A stretch of 54,693 nucleotides of DNA from Modestobacter excelsi. GTDB lineage: Bacteria > Actinomycetota > Actinomycetes > Mycobacteriales > Geodermatophilaceae. Positions 37,546 through 46,691 of the stretch are shown in pieces. Within the stretch, counting starts at the first letter, position 1; each line of letters opens with the position of its first letter. Both the position numbers and the translations under genes were made by a program. The stretch is from contig NZ_SJEX01000025.1 in NCBI RefSeq assembly GCF_005930495.1, positions 1-54,693 on the forward strand, given 5' to 3'. The notes beneath the pieces were generated by a model. The model worked only from the letters and a program-made list of their open reading frames with translations, did no database searches and was not told the DNA's origin.

Positions 37546-38085
37546 TCAGTCGCGCTGCAAGACGTTGCCCACCACCCGGACTCCCGCCCCGGCGACGATC
37601 GCCCCGGCCTCCACGTCTCGGGTCACCACGGCGCCGTACCCGATGACCGCAGCGTCGCCCACGGTGACGCCCTTGAGTACCGCCGCCCTTTCCGCCAGCC
37701 ACACGTCATCGCCCAGACGCACCGGCCGGGTCGGCGAGGAGGCGTGCCGCTCGTTGGGGGCTGTGCCGTGGAAGTCGGTGTCGAAGATGGCGCCGGCGCC
37801 GAGCGTGGCCCGGGCGCCGATGACCACGGACTCCCGGGCTGCTATGTGGATGCCGTTGAGGTAGGAGTCCGGGCCGATCTCGATGACGGCGTCGCGGGTG
37901 AGCGTGTTGAGCCGGTTGGGCTGCCCGCTCTTGCTCTCGAGGTTGCACCCCGCTCCGATCACCACTCGCCCGGGACCCCCCACCGTGAGCCGACCGGCGA
38001 TCATCACGCCAGGCCCCAACAGGACGCGGGGATGGCGCCGTCGGAAGAGAGCAATCCGTAGCGCCCGACGCAGCCTTCCATTCAT
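37546..38085 (-). CDS. Left-handed beta-helix (hexapeptide) acyltransferase
   Basis: 179 residues. Hexapeptide turns are clear: VIAGRL/TVGGPGRVVIGAGCNLE, AVIEIGPDSYLNGIHIAARESVVIGARATLGAGAIFDTDFHG, VRLGDDVWLAERAAVLKGVTVGDAAVIGYGAVVTRDVEAGAIVAG. The His of DFHG matches the catalytic position of sugar or maltose O-acetyltransferase-like enzymes. It probably transfers acetyl groups to a sugar or lipid-linked glycan; the acceptor is unknown. The start is either 38085 (MNGRLRRALRIALFRRR) or 38112. Confidence 0.88.
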   Translation of the reverse strand: MNGRLRRALRIALFRRRHPRVLLGPGVMIAGRLTVGGPGRVVIGAGCNLESKSGQPNRLNTLTRDAVIEIGPDSYLNGIHIAARESVVIGARATLGAGAIFDTDFHGTAPNERHASSPTRPVRLGDDVWLAERAAVLKGVTVGDAAVIGYGAVVTRDVEAGAIVAGAGVRVVGNVLQRD

Positions 38086-38199
38086 GGCGGTGAGCTTGCC
38101 AGAACCAGGCACGCGACATCGCCCCTGAATGGGCCGCTCACGGACACCCCGCCTGGCGATCGGACCGCGATGCGAGGTGACGTAGCCACGACGCGGGCG

Positions 38200-38307
38200 T
38201 GGGACGTAAACGAACAGCCCTGCGAATTGATCTTGATGCGTTTGCTCGCGTTTGCTGCAACGTATGAGAGCAGCTCAAGGGCCGTATTGGTGATGAGCGA
38301 AGCGAAC
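38200..38307 (+). repeat. 108-bp direct repeat, copy 1
   Basis: Matches 44356-44463 at 94 of 108 positions without gaps (14 substitutions by hand count). Shared blocks include ACAGCCCTGC, AATTGATCTTGAT, TTTGCTCGCGTTTGCTGCA and GATGAGCGAAGCGAAC. It is less GC-rich than the surroundings. The copies are in the same orientation and enclose 6.0 kb with the DUF732 and KAP genes. Substitutions do not favour third codon positions in any frame, so it is probably not coding. Attachment-site or element-end remnants are the leading explanation. Confidence 0.85.
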
Positions 38308-38809
38308 CATCAATTGCGATCAACGGTCATATTGAGTGCCTAAAGAGTGCTCGCGGCCATGCCTCTTGACCTCGACGGAGGCGAGCAGCTGCATCGCCGC
38401 GGCCGAGGGGCCGCGAGGCGAGTTGCGCCTGCGGGAGGGTGGCGAGTATGTGCAGGCTGGTAACTCCAGGGCGCTGTGACCCCGCCAAGGTCAGGACCAG
38501 ACGTGTTGAGCTCGAGTCGAAGAGCACCATCGATCCCGTGCGTGCGGCTACTGCTGACGTTGATCACCACCGGCGCCACCCAAGGACGCGCTTCAGCCGG
38601 CCGGGGTGGCGGCGCTGGCGACGTGCCCCTCGTTGCCGAGCGAGTCGTCGACCCTCCGGTGCAGGCTCCACCATCCGCCCATCGCGGAGCGCTTCATTGG
38701 CTCGAAGAGCACGGCCACTCGCTGGCCGACGGGCAGACCCGGCCGCTACCGGGCCACCGACGCCGATCCTCCCGCTACCTCGTGGACGCGGCGGGTGAAC
38801 GCAGCCCGA
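38308..38809. other. Region without supported genes
   Basis: About 500 bases after repeat copy 1; only short Arg/Pro-rich shadow frames seen. Confidence 0.4.
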
Positions 38810-39340
38810 TCAGTGCCCGTCGGCGTACGGCCGTACCGCGTCGACGTAGCGCGGGCAATAGGCTGCGACCGAAGCGCCGACGAATAGCCGGGCCTGCCGG
38901 TCGGTCATGCCACCGGCGGTCATCAGGGTGCCGACCTGCTCGGGCTCCTGCCCCCGGTCGAAGAGGATGCACACCCCGTGTGCGTCGGTGATCGTGGTAG
39001 AGCCCCCGTCGGCGGACGGGGTGATTCCTTGCATCCGCAGCACCGTGAGGAATCGGTCGTCCAGCGTGGCGCCATCAACGGTGGGCTCCGCCGTGGCCGT
39101 GGCCGCGGCCGCGGTCTTGGCGGCCGATGCGTCCCCCGCGGTCGCAGACGCAGCAGGCGTCGAGGCCGCCGGAGCCGCGGCGGGCTGCGTCGATCCGTGC
39201 TGGAACGCGAGAGCGACACCGGCGCCGAGGCCGCAGGCGAGGATGAAGCCGCAGACACCCGCCGGCAGCACCCACCCGCGACGGCGCATGGGTGCAGGTG
39301 ACACGACCACCGGCGGGACATGGGGGTCGATCTGGGTCAT
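38810..39340 (-). CDS. DUF732-like anchored or secreted protein 1
   Basis: 176 residues. A short cytoplasmic start (MTQIDPHVPPVVVSPAPMRRR) leads into one hydrophobic helix (GWVLPAGVCGFILACGLGAGVALAF, residues 22-46), then an Ala/Thr-rich linker, then a small folded domain: DDRFLTVLRMQGITPSADGGSTTITDAHGVCILFDRGQEPEQVGTLMTAGGMTDRQARLFVGASVAAYCP. Two Cys (HGVC and AAYCP) probably form a disulfide. The pattern FL..L...G.....A...GHxVC.......V......G.....A..Fv..A...YCP is that of DUF732. Function unknown. The start at ATG 39340 fits the signal-anchor layout. Confidence 0.75.
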   Translation of the reverse strand: MTQIDPHVPPVVVSPAPMRRRGWVLPAGVCGFILACGLGAGVALAFQHGSTQPAAAPAASTPAASATAGDASAAKTAAAATATAEPTVDGATLDDRFLTVLRMQGITPSADGGSTTITDAHGVCILFDRGQEPEQVGTLMTAGGMTDRQARLFVGASVAAYCPRYVDAVRPYADGH

Positions 39341-39550
39341 CCGAACCTCCATCTGTTGGACGGGCACACCGACGCAGCCGGCCGCCTCATCCGGTCGCCC
39401 GCCCGACCAGAGTTGGGTGTCGGACCACCGGCGGGACCTGGCGTTCCACGGTGTGGACGTCGAAGTCGCTTGCATGGGCACATGGGGAATGCCGGACGTC
39501 GGCACCGCGCCGTGTGAAGGCCGTCTACAGCAGCCCGAGGGACGGATGCG

Positions 39551-40120
39551 TCAGTTGGCAGATTCCGGGCAGTAGGCGGCGATGGACGCGTTCACCAACG
39601 TGGCCGACTCAGCCGCATCCCAGCCCTGACTTCCCACAGCCGACGCGGCAAGGGCCCTCGCGTCAGCCATGGTCAGGCCCCCGGTCTGGAGAACCGCGCA
39701 GACCGCGTGCGCTGATTCGATCAGCTGGGACCCGGGGGCTGCGGCCCGCAGATCCGGAGCGCCTGCGGCGAGGGCTGCGAGGAACTCCTCGTCACTGCTC
39801 ATACCACCCGACGACGCCTGGGCCGCCTGGGCGCTTTGCGCCGCCTGTGCCGCTGAGCTCTGCGCGGCCTCTGCGGTGCTGGCGCGGGCCGCGGCACCAC
39901 TGGCACTCGCCTCGGCCTGCTGTACCTGCGCCGACGCCGACGCGGCGGCCGTCACCGCGGATGCCTGTGCCGCCTCAACCGCAGCAACAGCGGAGTCGGC
40001 ACGGTCACTGGCGCCGATGAGGGCTCCAGAAAGGACACCGATCCCGGCGAGCAACAACGCACTGACGAGCGCGAAGGTGACCGCCAGCCTCGAGGGCCGC
40101 CTGCGGCTCACCTGCGACAC
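39551..40120 (-). CDS. DUF732-like anchored protein 2 with coiled-coil linker
   Basis: About 189 residues. After a basic start, one membrane helix (LAVTFALVSALLLAGIGVLSGALIG) precedes an Ala/Ser/Gln-rich coiled-coil stalk of ~80 residues. A C-terminal DUF732-type domain follows: DEEFLAALAAGAPDLRAAAPGSQLIESAHAVCAVLQTGG ... ATLVNASIAAYCPESAN, with the same HAVC and AAYCP cysteines as the neighbour. The start is unclear. GTG 40120 is used, but a good site (GAGAGG) precedes another GTG at about 40170 in a different frame (VTTPISSPGRPSTPQAP), hinting at a frameshift near the N-terminus. The gene lies in tandem with DUF732-like protein 1, downstream of the KAP gene. Confidence 0.65.
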   Translation of the reverse strand: MSQVSRRRPSRLAVTFALVSALLLAGIGVLSGALIGASDRADSAVAAVEAAQASAVTAAASASAQVQQAEASASGAAARASTAEAAQSSAAQAAQSAQAAQASSGGMSSDEEFLAALAAGAPDLRAAAPGSQLIESAHAVCAVLQTGGLTMADARALAASAVGSQGWDAAESATLVNASIAAYCPESAN

Positions 40121-40632
40121 CGCGGGGCCTGCGGGGTGCTCGGTCGCCCCGGGCTGGAGATGGGGGTGGTCACACGGGTTCCTCTCACACCTCGGCCACA
40201 TGGCCGGGCGACTCTGCCTGCTCTCATTGATGCCTGCAAGGAATGCCTCGCCCAAGCGGGCGAGTCCGTCCGCGGGCGGCATCTGTGAAGGAGATATCGG
40301 CAACTGTGGCCGCCGCTGAAGTTGATGCCCGGGCCTCACGGGGCGGCTGCTCCGGGGCCCGCACGGCGACGGTGGCTCCCCGTGGGCCGACGCCCACGGG
40401 CACGGCTGCCGCCTCACGGGCCAGCAAGGACCCCAGTGAGTGCGGCCATCACCGTGTCCCCGTCGTTGGCCAGCACCTGGTGCCGTAGGCCCGAACAGCG
40501 ACGTGGCGCGTCTTCTTCGGCTTGACTGGATTGGTCGAGGCGACTGGTAGGCGTGGCGATAGGGGGAGGCACCGCGATCGCCCAAGTCGAGGGCTGAGTC
40601 CGACTGGTTGCCTGTTACCGCATCAGCGAGCC
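40121..40632. other. Region between the KAP gene and DUF732-like gene 2
   Basis: No supported gene in about 510 bases; probably spacer plus debris. Confidence 0.4.
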
Positions 40633-43600
40633 TTACGGCGTCCGTTGAGACAGCCGCGAGGACGTGGACGGATGCGGACCCGTCGTTGGGGTTCCGCCCG
40701 CGGCGGGGTTCGGGGCACGACCCTGATGGGTCCGCCTGGGACGCGGCTGGGTCTGCACCGCCGCGCGGAAGACGAACCGCCGGACGTCGGCGACCACGGG
40801 GACCATGTCCGCGCACTCCACCTGGTGCCAGTTCTGGTCGAGGGGGCCGCTGCGGGTAAGCCAGCTGCGGTCGTTCCCCGGCCAGCGCTCCATCAGTTCG
40901 CCGAGCGTGCAACCGCCGGGCGCCGCCGGGATCGCTGTCAGCAGCCGCTCGCCGAGGTCAGGTCGCCCGGTGGCCAACGCCAGCAGGAAGCGCGCCTGCG
41001 CCAGGTCTTCGTCGGGGATCACCGCCTTGAGCAGGCGATAGGTGTTGAGGTAGCGCTTGAACGCGCGGGGGGATCGGGTCAGTAGCGGGGCCAGCCAGCC
41101 GATCGCCACCATCTCGTCCTCCTGAAGCACGACCGACCGCGGTGGGGAGGTGGCAAGGTCCACTTCACCGACCGGCTCGTCGCTGGCAGGGTGCTGCTCC
41201 GCCCAGGTCTTGAACCGCGGAGCTGTTGGGTCTTCTGCGGACGGGGTGCCCCCGGGAGCGGCCGCGGCCGGCGATGGCCGGTCGTCGCGGTGGCCCAGCA
41301 GGCCGAGCGCCATCGCCGTGGCCACCTGCCCGGACGGAGGGTCGAGCCAGACTGGGAGCTGGAAGATCTTCTCCAGGTAGTTGTCCGGGGTCACGTCGCC
41401 ACCCGTGAGAAGTGAGGGGTAGACGCTGGCGAGCTATTTCGTCACCCAGTGGACATCCACCGCCACGATCACGACGAACAGCGGGTACGACAGCAGGAGG
41501 TGCACAGCCTCGAGCACCTGAACGACGACCTTGGGAGGGCACCGGTCCAAATCGTCCACGTATAGCACCACCCGATTGACCACGTCGTCGTCCGGCAGCG
41601 TCTCGTTGTGCTGGGCGACCGCGTTGGAGATGACCTCCAGGTCTCCGCGGACCGTGCCGACGAGGCCGAGCTGACTGCGGTAGTCGTCACTGGTCGCTCG
41701 TCCCTGGAGGTACTCGACCAGGAGGTCCCCTACCTCCGTGGCCCCGGCCTTCTCTCGCGCTGCCTCGAGCTCCTGCTCGGCCTCGCGGGCGGTGCGCTCC
41801 GCAGCGGCCACCGCAACTGCCGCCGTGGCGGCACGCTCCTCAGCCGCCAGGAGGTCAGCGTGCGTTGCTGCCTCGTCCTCCCGGGCGGCCGTCTCCGCCA
41901 CGTCGATCTCCGCCACCCGTTGGTCGATCCACTGCGTCCCTCGGCGCAGCCAGGCCGCCAGACCAGTCGCGGTGCCCGTTAGCCAACTGATCGTCGTGAC
42001 CGATGCCATCAGGCTCGGTGCGAGGAGGTACATCAGCCCTGCGACGAGCAGAGCGGCCGCTGGTCCGACGAACAGCGCCAGGAGCAGCCGGGCCCCGCCG
42101 CCGCCCCGGACGAGGCCGCGCAGCGAGTCGACCGATCGTCTAGCGGCGCCCAGCCCGTCCCACACCTGCTCGAATGAGCCGGTAACGGATTGAAGGCCGG
42201 CCCGGCGTGCCGCTTCGTCGACGACCTGGCGGGTGGACCCGCTAACGGTCGCTGTCGCCGCCCGCGTCCGTGCGGTGGCCAGCGCACGTGCAGCCTCCTC
42301 CCGAGCCGCTTGCCTGGTCCGCACGTCGGCTTGCGCCGCTGCTCTGCTCCGCCGAGCCGCCGAGAGCCGCTGCACGGCGTCGTCGTCCAAGACCTTGCCC
42401 CGGTCCACCGATCCACTCGCTGTCGCTGCAGCACCTCGAGCTCAGGGGGCAGTTGCAGCGGCTCGACCGTCGGTCGGCTGAGCTCACGGATCAGCTGTTC
42501 GATCATTCCCGCCCACACGTTCGCCGACGCGTAGTGCCACGCGTTGAAGTGGACCTGCCGGATGGTGCGCCACGCCCACAGCGAACGCTGAGGGCGCCCC
42601 GACTCGCGCGACTCCCGGGTCAGGTCGTCTACCCGGTGCGCCAGGCGTCGCATAGAAAACGTTTTGCCCGAGCCCCACGCCCCAAAAGTCCGACCGACAA
42701 CGGGGGTTGCAGCGCGCGAGCCGACACCAGGGCGGCCAGGGCATCGACGATGGGATCAACACCCAGGAGGTCATCGCCATCGGGTGAGTCGGCGGTGTAA
42801 GAGGTGAGGCGCAGCTCCTGCGGTGCATCGATGCGCCAAATTCGGAAGGTCATGTTTCTCGTGGCCACACCGAGGGCGGCGGCATCGGGACTGAGGGCCA
42901 CCGCCGTGATCTCGTCCTGTGTCTCCCAGCGCGCGACCACGGCGTCCTTGGTCAGGACGGCGATCTGCCGGTCGCCGGCGGCGACGGTCAGTCCTCCGGC
43001 CGCGGCCAGGTGTTCGACGGATTGTCCAGTGAGGGCCGGGATGATGGCGTTGTCGGCGTCCTGGCCTGTCGACCAACTCAATCTGCGCACGTGCCCGCTG
43101 AGACTGCCGATCAGAAGGTCGTCCTCGGTCTCCGCGAGCCGTACCGAGCCTTCCGGTGCGTGTGCCAGCAGGACCCACTGCCGGTCGGGCCCCCGGCGTA
43201 GACCTCCCCATGATGCGCGACGGCGACCTGTTCGCCGCCGAGAGCGATCGCTTCGACGCCGCCCTCGAACGGAAACCGTTCACCCAGCCGCACCGGTGCG
43301 CCGCCGTCAGTGACGCCCCACCAGGCATCCGCCCCCGCGGCAGCGCCCACCGCGAGGGCCGTCTCGCCGACGGCGACGCAGTCCGCAGCTGGCCAACTCT
43401 CGTCGACGTCGAGTTGGTCGGAAGCCGGGTCGTAGACGATGAGACCCCCGAGGCTCTGGCCAGCATGGAGCTGACCGCCACGAGACCAGCCCATTCCTTG
43501 TACCGGAACCTCGACGATGCGTCTTGAGGACGCACCACTGCCGACGTAGACGCCGCCGTCGAAAGCCGCCGCCCAGCGTCCGATCCGCCCTCGAGGCTCT

Positions 43601-44085
43601 GCCGCCTGGCGTGCGAGTGCCAGGTGGAAGGCCGCGCCCTCGCCGGGAAGACCGAGCAGGTCGACGGCGCGTGGAAGGAGACCGAGGCTGAGGGCGGCGA
43701 GAGGGGCCCGTCGCCGCAGCAGCCGCAGACCCACCGGCGTCAAGAAGTCCGTGAGGGTCGGGTGGACCTCGTGGGCCAGACCGGCGACGAGGCCCCAGCG
43801 TTCGGCCACGCCGGCCACCTCGGGCTCGAGCAGACAGAGTCCAATGACGGCCAGGCGACCGAACAGAGGGCCGTCCGCCGTCAACAGCGGAACGAGTTCT
43901 TCCATCCACCGGTCCGTTGGCTGCTCGAGCGGGGCCGCCGGCCAGGGTTGCGGGCGCGCTACCGGCCAGTCCCTGAGATAGTCCGACCGGTGCCGGTCGA
44001 GAACGCTGTCGATCAGCGCTGTCACGGGTACGGGCGCACGCCCGAACTGCGCCGTCCCGCCCGCGACGGTGCTCGAAAGGGACAT
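40633..44085 (-). pseudogene. Beta-propeller / KAP-family P-loop NTPase membrane protein, three frameshifts and one amber codon
   Basis: Joined frames give roughly 1150 residues. N-terminal ~170: helical domain (LLTADGPLFGRLAVIGLCLLEPEVAG...). About 170-430: repeated strands with WSxxG/W-x-V patterns ending in ITAVALSPDAAALGVATRNMTFRIWRID, a WD40-like propeller. Then the KAP NTPase: DDLLGVDPIVDALAALV, Walker A GAWGSGKTFSMRRL, VHFNAWHYASANVWAGMIEQLI, coiled coils, two transmembrane helices ([22 protein letters not shown] and [20 protein letters not shown]), Walker [28 protein letters not shown], and YLEKIFQLPVWLDP. Lesions: frameshift at about 43186-43196 (C/G run); frameshift at 42680-42684 in the G-run just before Walker A; frameshift at about 42400-42425; TAG at 41434-41436. 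Each frameshift is repaired by one base. As read it cannot make full-length protein. Confidence 0.75.
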
Positions 44086-44355
44086 CGGCTGTCCCACCGT
44101 CAGCCTGCCGATGCCGGAGACATGCGCGGAGCGTAGTGGGCCCAGTCGAGTCCGAGGCTGCCTCGCACTGCGCGACCGGGCTAGACGTGCTCGAACCTAA
44201 GCGCGCCACCGGTGGCCAGCGTCAGCGATGACGGCCCGCCGGGCGCCTTCGGCATCTCCAGACAGCGCCCAACGATTTCCGCGCCCGCCCTGGACCGAGC
44301 ACAGCAGCCCCCGACCGACACACTCGCTGGTCAGGGAATCGCTATGGGTCCCCGA

Positions 44356-44463
44356 TGGGACGTGAACCTACAGCCCTGCAAATTGATCTTGATCTATTTG
44401 CTCGCGTTTGCTGCAGTGTACAAGCGCAGCTCAAGGGCCATATTGCTGATGAGCGAAGCGAAC
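44356..44463 (+). repeat. 108-bp direct repeat, copy 2
   Basis: Partner of 38200-38307 in the same orientation. It ends 7 bases before the GTG start of the prepilin peptidase gene, so it also forms that gene's leader. On the minus strand its left end (GTAGGTTCACGTCCCAT) could weakly resemble a tRNA T-arm; this resemblance is not kept in copy 1. Confidence 0.85.
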
Positions 44464-44470
44464 GGGACTG

Positions 44471-45109
44471 GTGAGTTCAACGTGGTCGGCCGCGGTTCTT
44501 GCCGGGGCGTTGTGCAGTGGACTGGCCGTTCCGGCGTGGACTGCAGGAGGCCTCCGCCACCTGGGTAGGTCGGACTTGAGCACGCCCGTGCTGCAGATCG
44601 TCGGGGCGAGCATCGGCGCCTTGGTGGGAGCGGCGACAACCCTTGCAGCCCTGCGCATGGGCAGTGTGTGGCTGGCAGCTCCCCTGGTGCTCTGGGGAGC
44701 TGCACTGGTCGCCGCGAGCTGCTGCGACGCGGTCTCTCAGCGGATCCCCACAGCCCTCGTCCGGCAGGCCATCTTTGCGACCGGCGTGTTGCTGACCTGC
44801 GCACTTGGCTTCCACGGTGACTGGGACGGCTTGCTGATGAGCGTGATCGCCGCCACGGCGGCGGGCAGTGTCGCTCTGCTGTGCTGGCGTTTCGCCAACG
44901 CCGGCTTCGGTGACGTACGCCTGGCGGTCCTCGGTGGATTGGGCCTGGGTCATGCGACTCACCGGGGCCTGCTCATCGCTGTGATCGCGATGGTGTTGGT
45001 CGTCTCGATGCAGGCATCGATGACCGTGCGGCGGGGCGGGAGCCTCAAGACGCCGATCGCTCTCGGCCCGATTCTCAGCGTCGGCTTCCTGATCGCGGCC
45101 GTCTCGTGA
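44471..45109 (+). CDS. Prepilin peptidase (type IV leader peptidase, A24 family)
   Basis: 212 residues, several hydrophobic segments. The two catalytic Asp motifs of A24 aspartic proteases are visible: CCDAVSQRIPTALV (D-x(4)-IP, first Asp) and GFGDVRLAVLGGLGLG (GxGD motif, second Asp). It would cleave leader peptides of prepilins at the membrane, though no pilin or secretion genes are in the window. It lacks the N-terminal cytoplasmic methylase domain, as in short actinobacterial members. The GTG start at 44471 directly follows the 108-bp repeat, which therefore supplies its leader; no strong ribosome-binding site is seen. Confidence 0.85.
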   Translation: MSSTWSAAVLAGALCSGLAVPAWTAGGLRHLGRSDLSTPVLQIVGASIGALVGAATTLAALRMGSVWLAAPLVLWGAALVAASCCDAVSQRIPTALVRQAIFATGVLLTCALGFHGDWDGLLMSVIAATAAGSVALLCWRFANAGFGDVRLAVLGGLGLGHATHRGLLIAVIAMVLVVSMQASMTVRRGGSLKTPIALGPILSVGFLIAAVS

Positions 45110-45452
45110 CCTCGGGCACCCACTTGCTTGCCGTCCGAAGGTCCGGCACGGCGGCATGCCACGGGACGTGTGACCACCACTTCAGTGCCAACCGAGTCCC
45201 CGGACAAGCCGCCACCCGAAAGACCGCCACTCACTGATCAGCGCCAGCACCGGGCAAAGTCTGCTCATCGGAGGTCGCGTCGCTCGATTGCACGACCGGG
45301 CGTCGGGGTAACTGCTCCGCGGGCGGCCTTACCTTGTAAACGGCGTTGGTCAAGGAACATGCTCATGTCCCACTGGAGCCAAAAACGTCCGTGCCTCCCG
45401 GTGTCCGCAACTCACGGGGACCGTCCCTCTCCAGCATCCAGGTAGGAAACTG
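45110..45452. other. Upstream region of the WhiB gene
   Basis: About 340 bases with no gene. AGGAAA at 45443-45448 is the ribosome-binding site of the whiB-like gene. Confidence 0.4.
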
Positions 45453-45770
45453 ATGTGGATCACCGCCGAAGTCCTCGCGCTCGCGGCCGTCGCCTGGGTC
45501 ATGTTGTGGCGGCTCGACGACTGGCGTGAATGGGCCCTCTGCGCCGAGGTCGACCCCGACGCCTTCTTCCCGGGAAAGGGCGAGTCCACCCGGGACGCCA
45601 AGAACATCTGCCGCAGATGCCTGGTGAGGATCGAGTGCCTGCGTTCCGCCCTGGCCAACGATGAGCGCTTCGGCATCTGGGGTGGATTGTCCGACCGCGA
45701 GCGCCGCCGGTTTCGGCTGAGAGCGGCGGACGGCGCGGTGCGGCGCGCCAACCCCTCGGAGCCCTGTTGA
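45453..45770 (+). CDS. WhiB-family iron-sulfur transcription factor with hydrophobic N-terminus
   Basis: 105 residues. The WhiB signature is complete: four Cys at 30, 53, 56 and 62 (C-x22-C-x2-C-x5-C) for a [4Fe-4S] cluster, DPDAFFPGKGESTRDAKNICRRC, and the GIWGG turn at 74-78 followed by a basic tail (DRERRRFRLR) for DNA binding. WhiB proteins act with the primary sigma factor region 4. Unusually, 22 residues precede the normal start, including the hydrophobic stretch AEVLALAAVAWVMLW. TAGGAAACTGATG gives a good ribosome-binding site to ATG 45453, which supports this longer start; the next Met (45501) has none. A membrane tether is possible but speculative. Confidence 0.9.
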   Translation: MWITAEVLALAAVAWVMLWRLDDWREWALCAEVDPDAFFPGKGESTRDAKNICRRCLVRIECLRSALANDERFGIWGGLSDRERRRFRLRAADGAVRRANPSEPC

Positions 45771-45826
45771 GGCCGTAGCTCCCTCCTGCTGTCACCCATG
45801 AGGACCCGAATGCGCCTCCTCGGACA

Positions 45827-46093
45827 GTTGGTCAGCCGAGGGAACTGGGCCGTCCACTGCGGACAGGGCGGATTGAGGGTCTGGTAGACCACCTCGGCGC
45901 CTTGAGCAACGGCGGCGGTGAAGGCGGGGGCGCGGGCATCGCCGCCGATGACCTCGACGTCGTCGGGGAGGGCGGCGTGCCCAGAGCGGTTGACCAGCCG
46001 GGCGGTCTCGCCCCGGCGACGCAGGGCGTCGAGCGTCGCCAGGCCGATGGCCCCGGCGCCGAAGATGACGTGCCGCGGCGTCGTGGTGTTCAT
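45827..46093 (-). pseudogene. Truncated NAD-dependent epimerase/dehydratase-like protein
   Basis: About 89 codons match the Rossmann N-terminus of NAD(P)-binding epimerases: HVIFGAGAIGLATLDALRRRGETARLVNRSGHAALPDDVEVIGGDARAP ... GAEVVYQTLNPPCPQW. Homologs continue for about 220 more residues; here unrelated sequence follows. ATG 46093 overlaps the stop of the upstream membrane protein gene by four bases, so it was the last gene of the operon. The break is next to the convergent whiB gene. Confidence 0.7.
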
Positions 46094-46686
46094 GCGCGTG
46101 CCTCGCTCGGTGTCGTGTCAGCGGCGGAGTCGCCCGTGGCGTGGGAGGGCAGGAGTAGAGGAAGAAGCAGCCCGGACAGGGCGGAGAAGGTGATCGCGCC
46201 GTAGGCGCCGAAGACGGTGAACTGGTGGTCCACGGCGATCCCGCCGAGGCTGGTGGCGGTCCAACCCAGCGCCCACAGTGCGGGCATCGCCGCCGCCCAG
46301 AGCCAGCGCATGCGGGCGGCGCGGGGCAGAGCCAGGGCCTGCGCCGGTCCGAGGACGAGGCCGGTGAGCGCGCCCATCAGTGCCAGGTCGGCCAGGGAGG
46401 TGTCGTAGCCGACGGTGACGGCGCCGAGGAGAAGCCCGGCACCCATGCCCATCACGGTGGCCGGGACCCACCTGCGGATGTCCAGCCGACCCCGGCTGGC
46501 CACCGTCTGTCCGGCGCCGATGACGGCTCCGGCGACGGCTCCGCCCAGGAACGCGGCGACCGGGTCGTCGACGCGGCCGGCGACTCCGGTGCCGGCAAGC
46601 CCGGCGAGGGGAAAGGCGAGGAACCCGACGGTCCAGATGAGCCACGTACGCACGCGGGATGCTCTCGACGATCGGATGGTGGTCAT
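46090..46686 (-). CDS. Multi-pass membrane protein of unknown function
   Basis: 198 residues with about six hydrophobic segments (TWLIWTVGFLAFPLAGLAGTGV, FLGGAVAGAVIGAGQTVA, WVPATVMGMGAGLLLGAVTVGY, LALMGALTGLVLGPAQALAL, WAAAMPALWALGWTATSLGG, AITFSALSGLLLPLLL). Gly-rich helices, no transport motif recognised. ATG 46686 follows the upstream gene's stop by five bases and overlaps the next gene by four, so it is clearly in an operon. Confidence 0.8.
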   Translation of the reverse strand: MTTIRSSRASRVRTWLIWTVGFLAFPLAGLAGTGVAGRVDDPVAAFLGGAVAGAVIGAGQTVASRGRLDIRRWVPATVMGMGAGLLLGAVTVGYDTSLADLALMGALTGLVLGPAQALALPRAARMRWLWAAAMPALWALGWTATSLGGIAVDHQFTVFGAYGAITFSALSGLLLPLLLPSHATGDSAADTTPSEARA

Positions 46687-46691
46687 GGGGG

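Noticed and set aside
40633-44085. Calling the KAP gene a functional anti-phage defence system
   Set aside because: Four lesions interrupt it and KAP proteins have diverse roles; only the architecture can be claimed.
44356-44463. A complete tRNA inside repeat copy 2
   Set aside because: Only a weak T-arm-like segment can be drawn; no D-arm, anticodon arm or matching acceptor strand, and copy 1 does not keep it.
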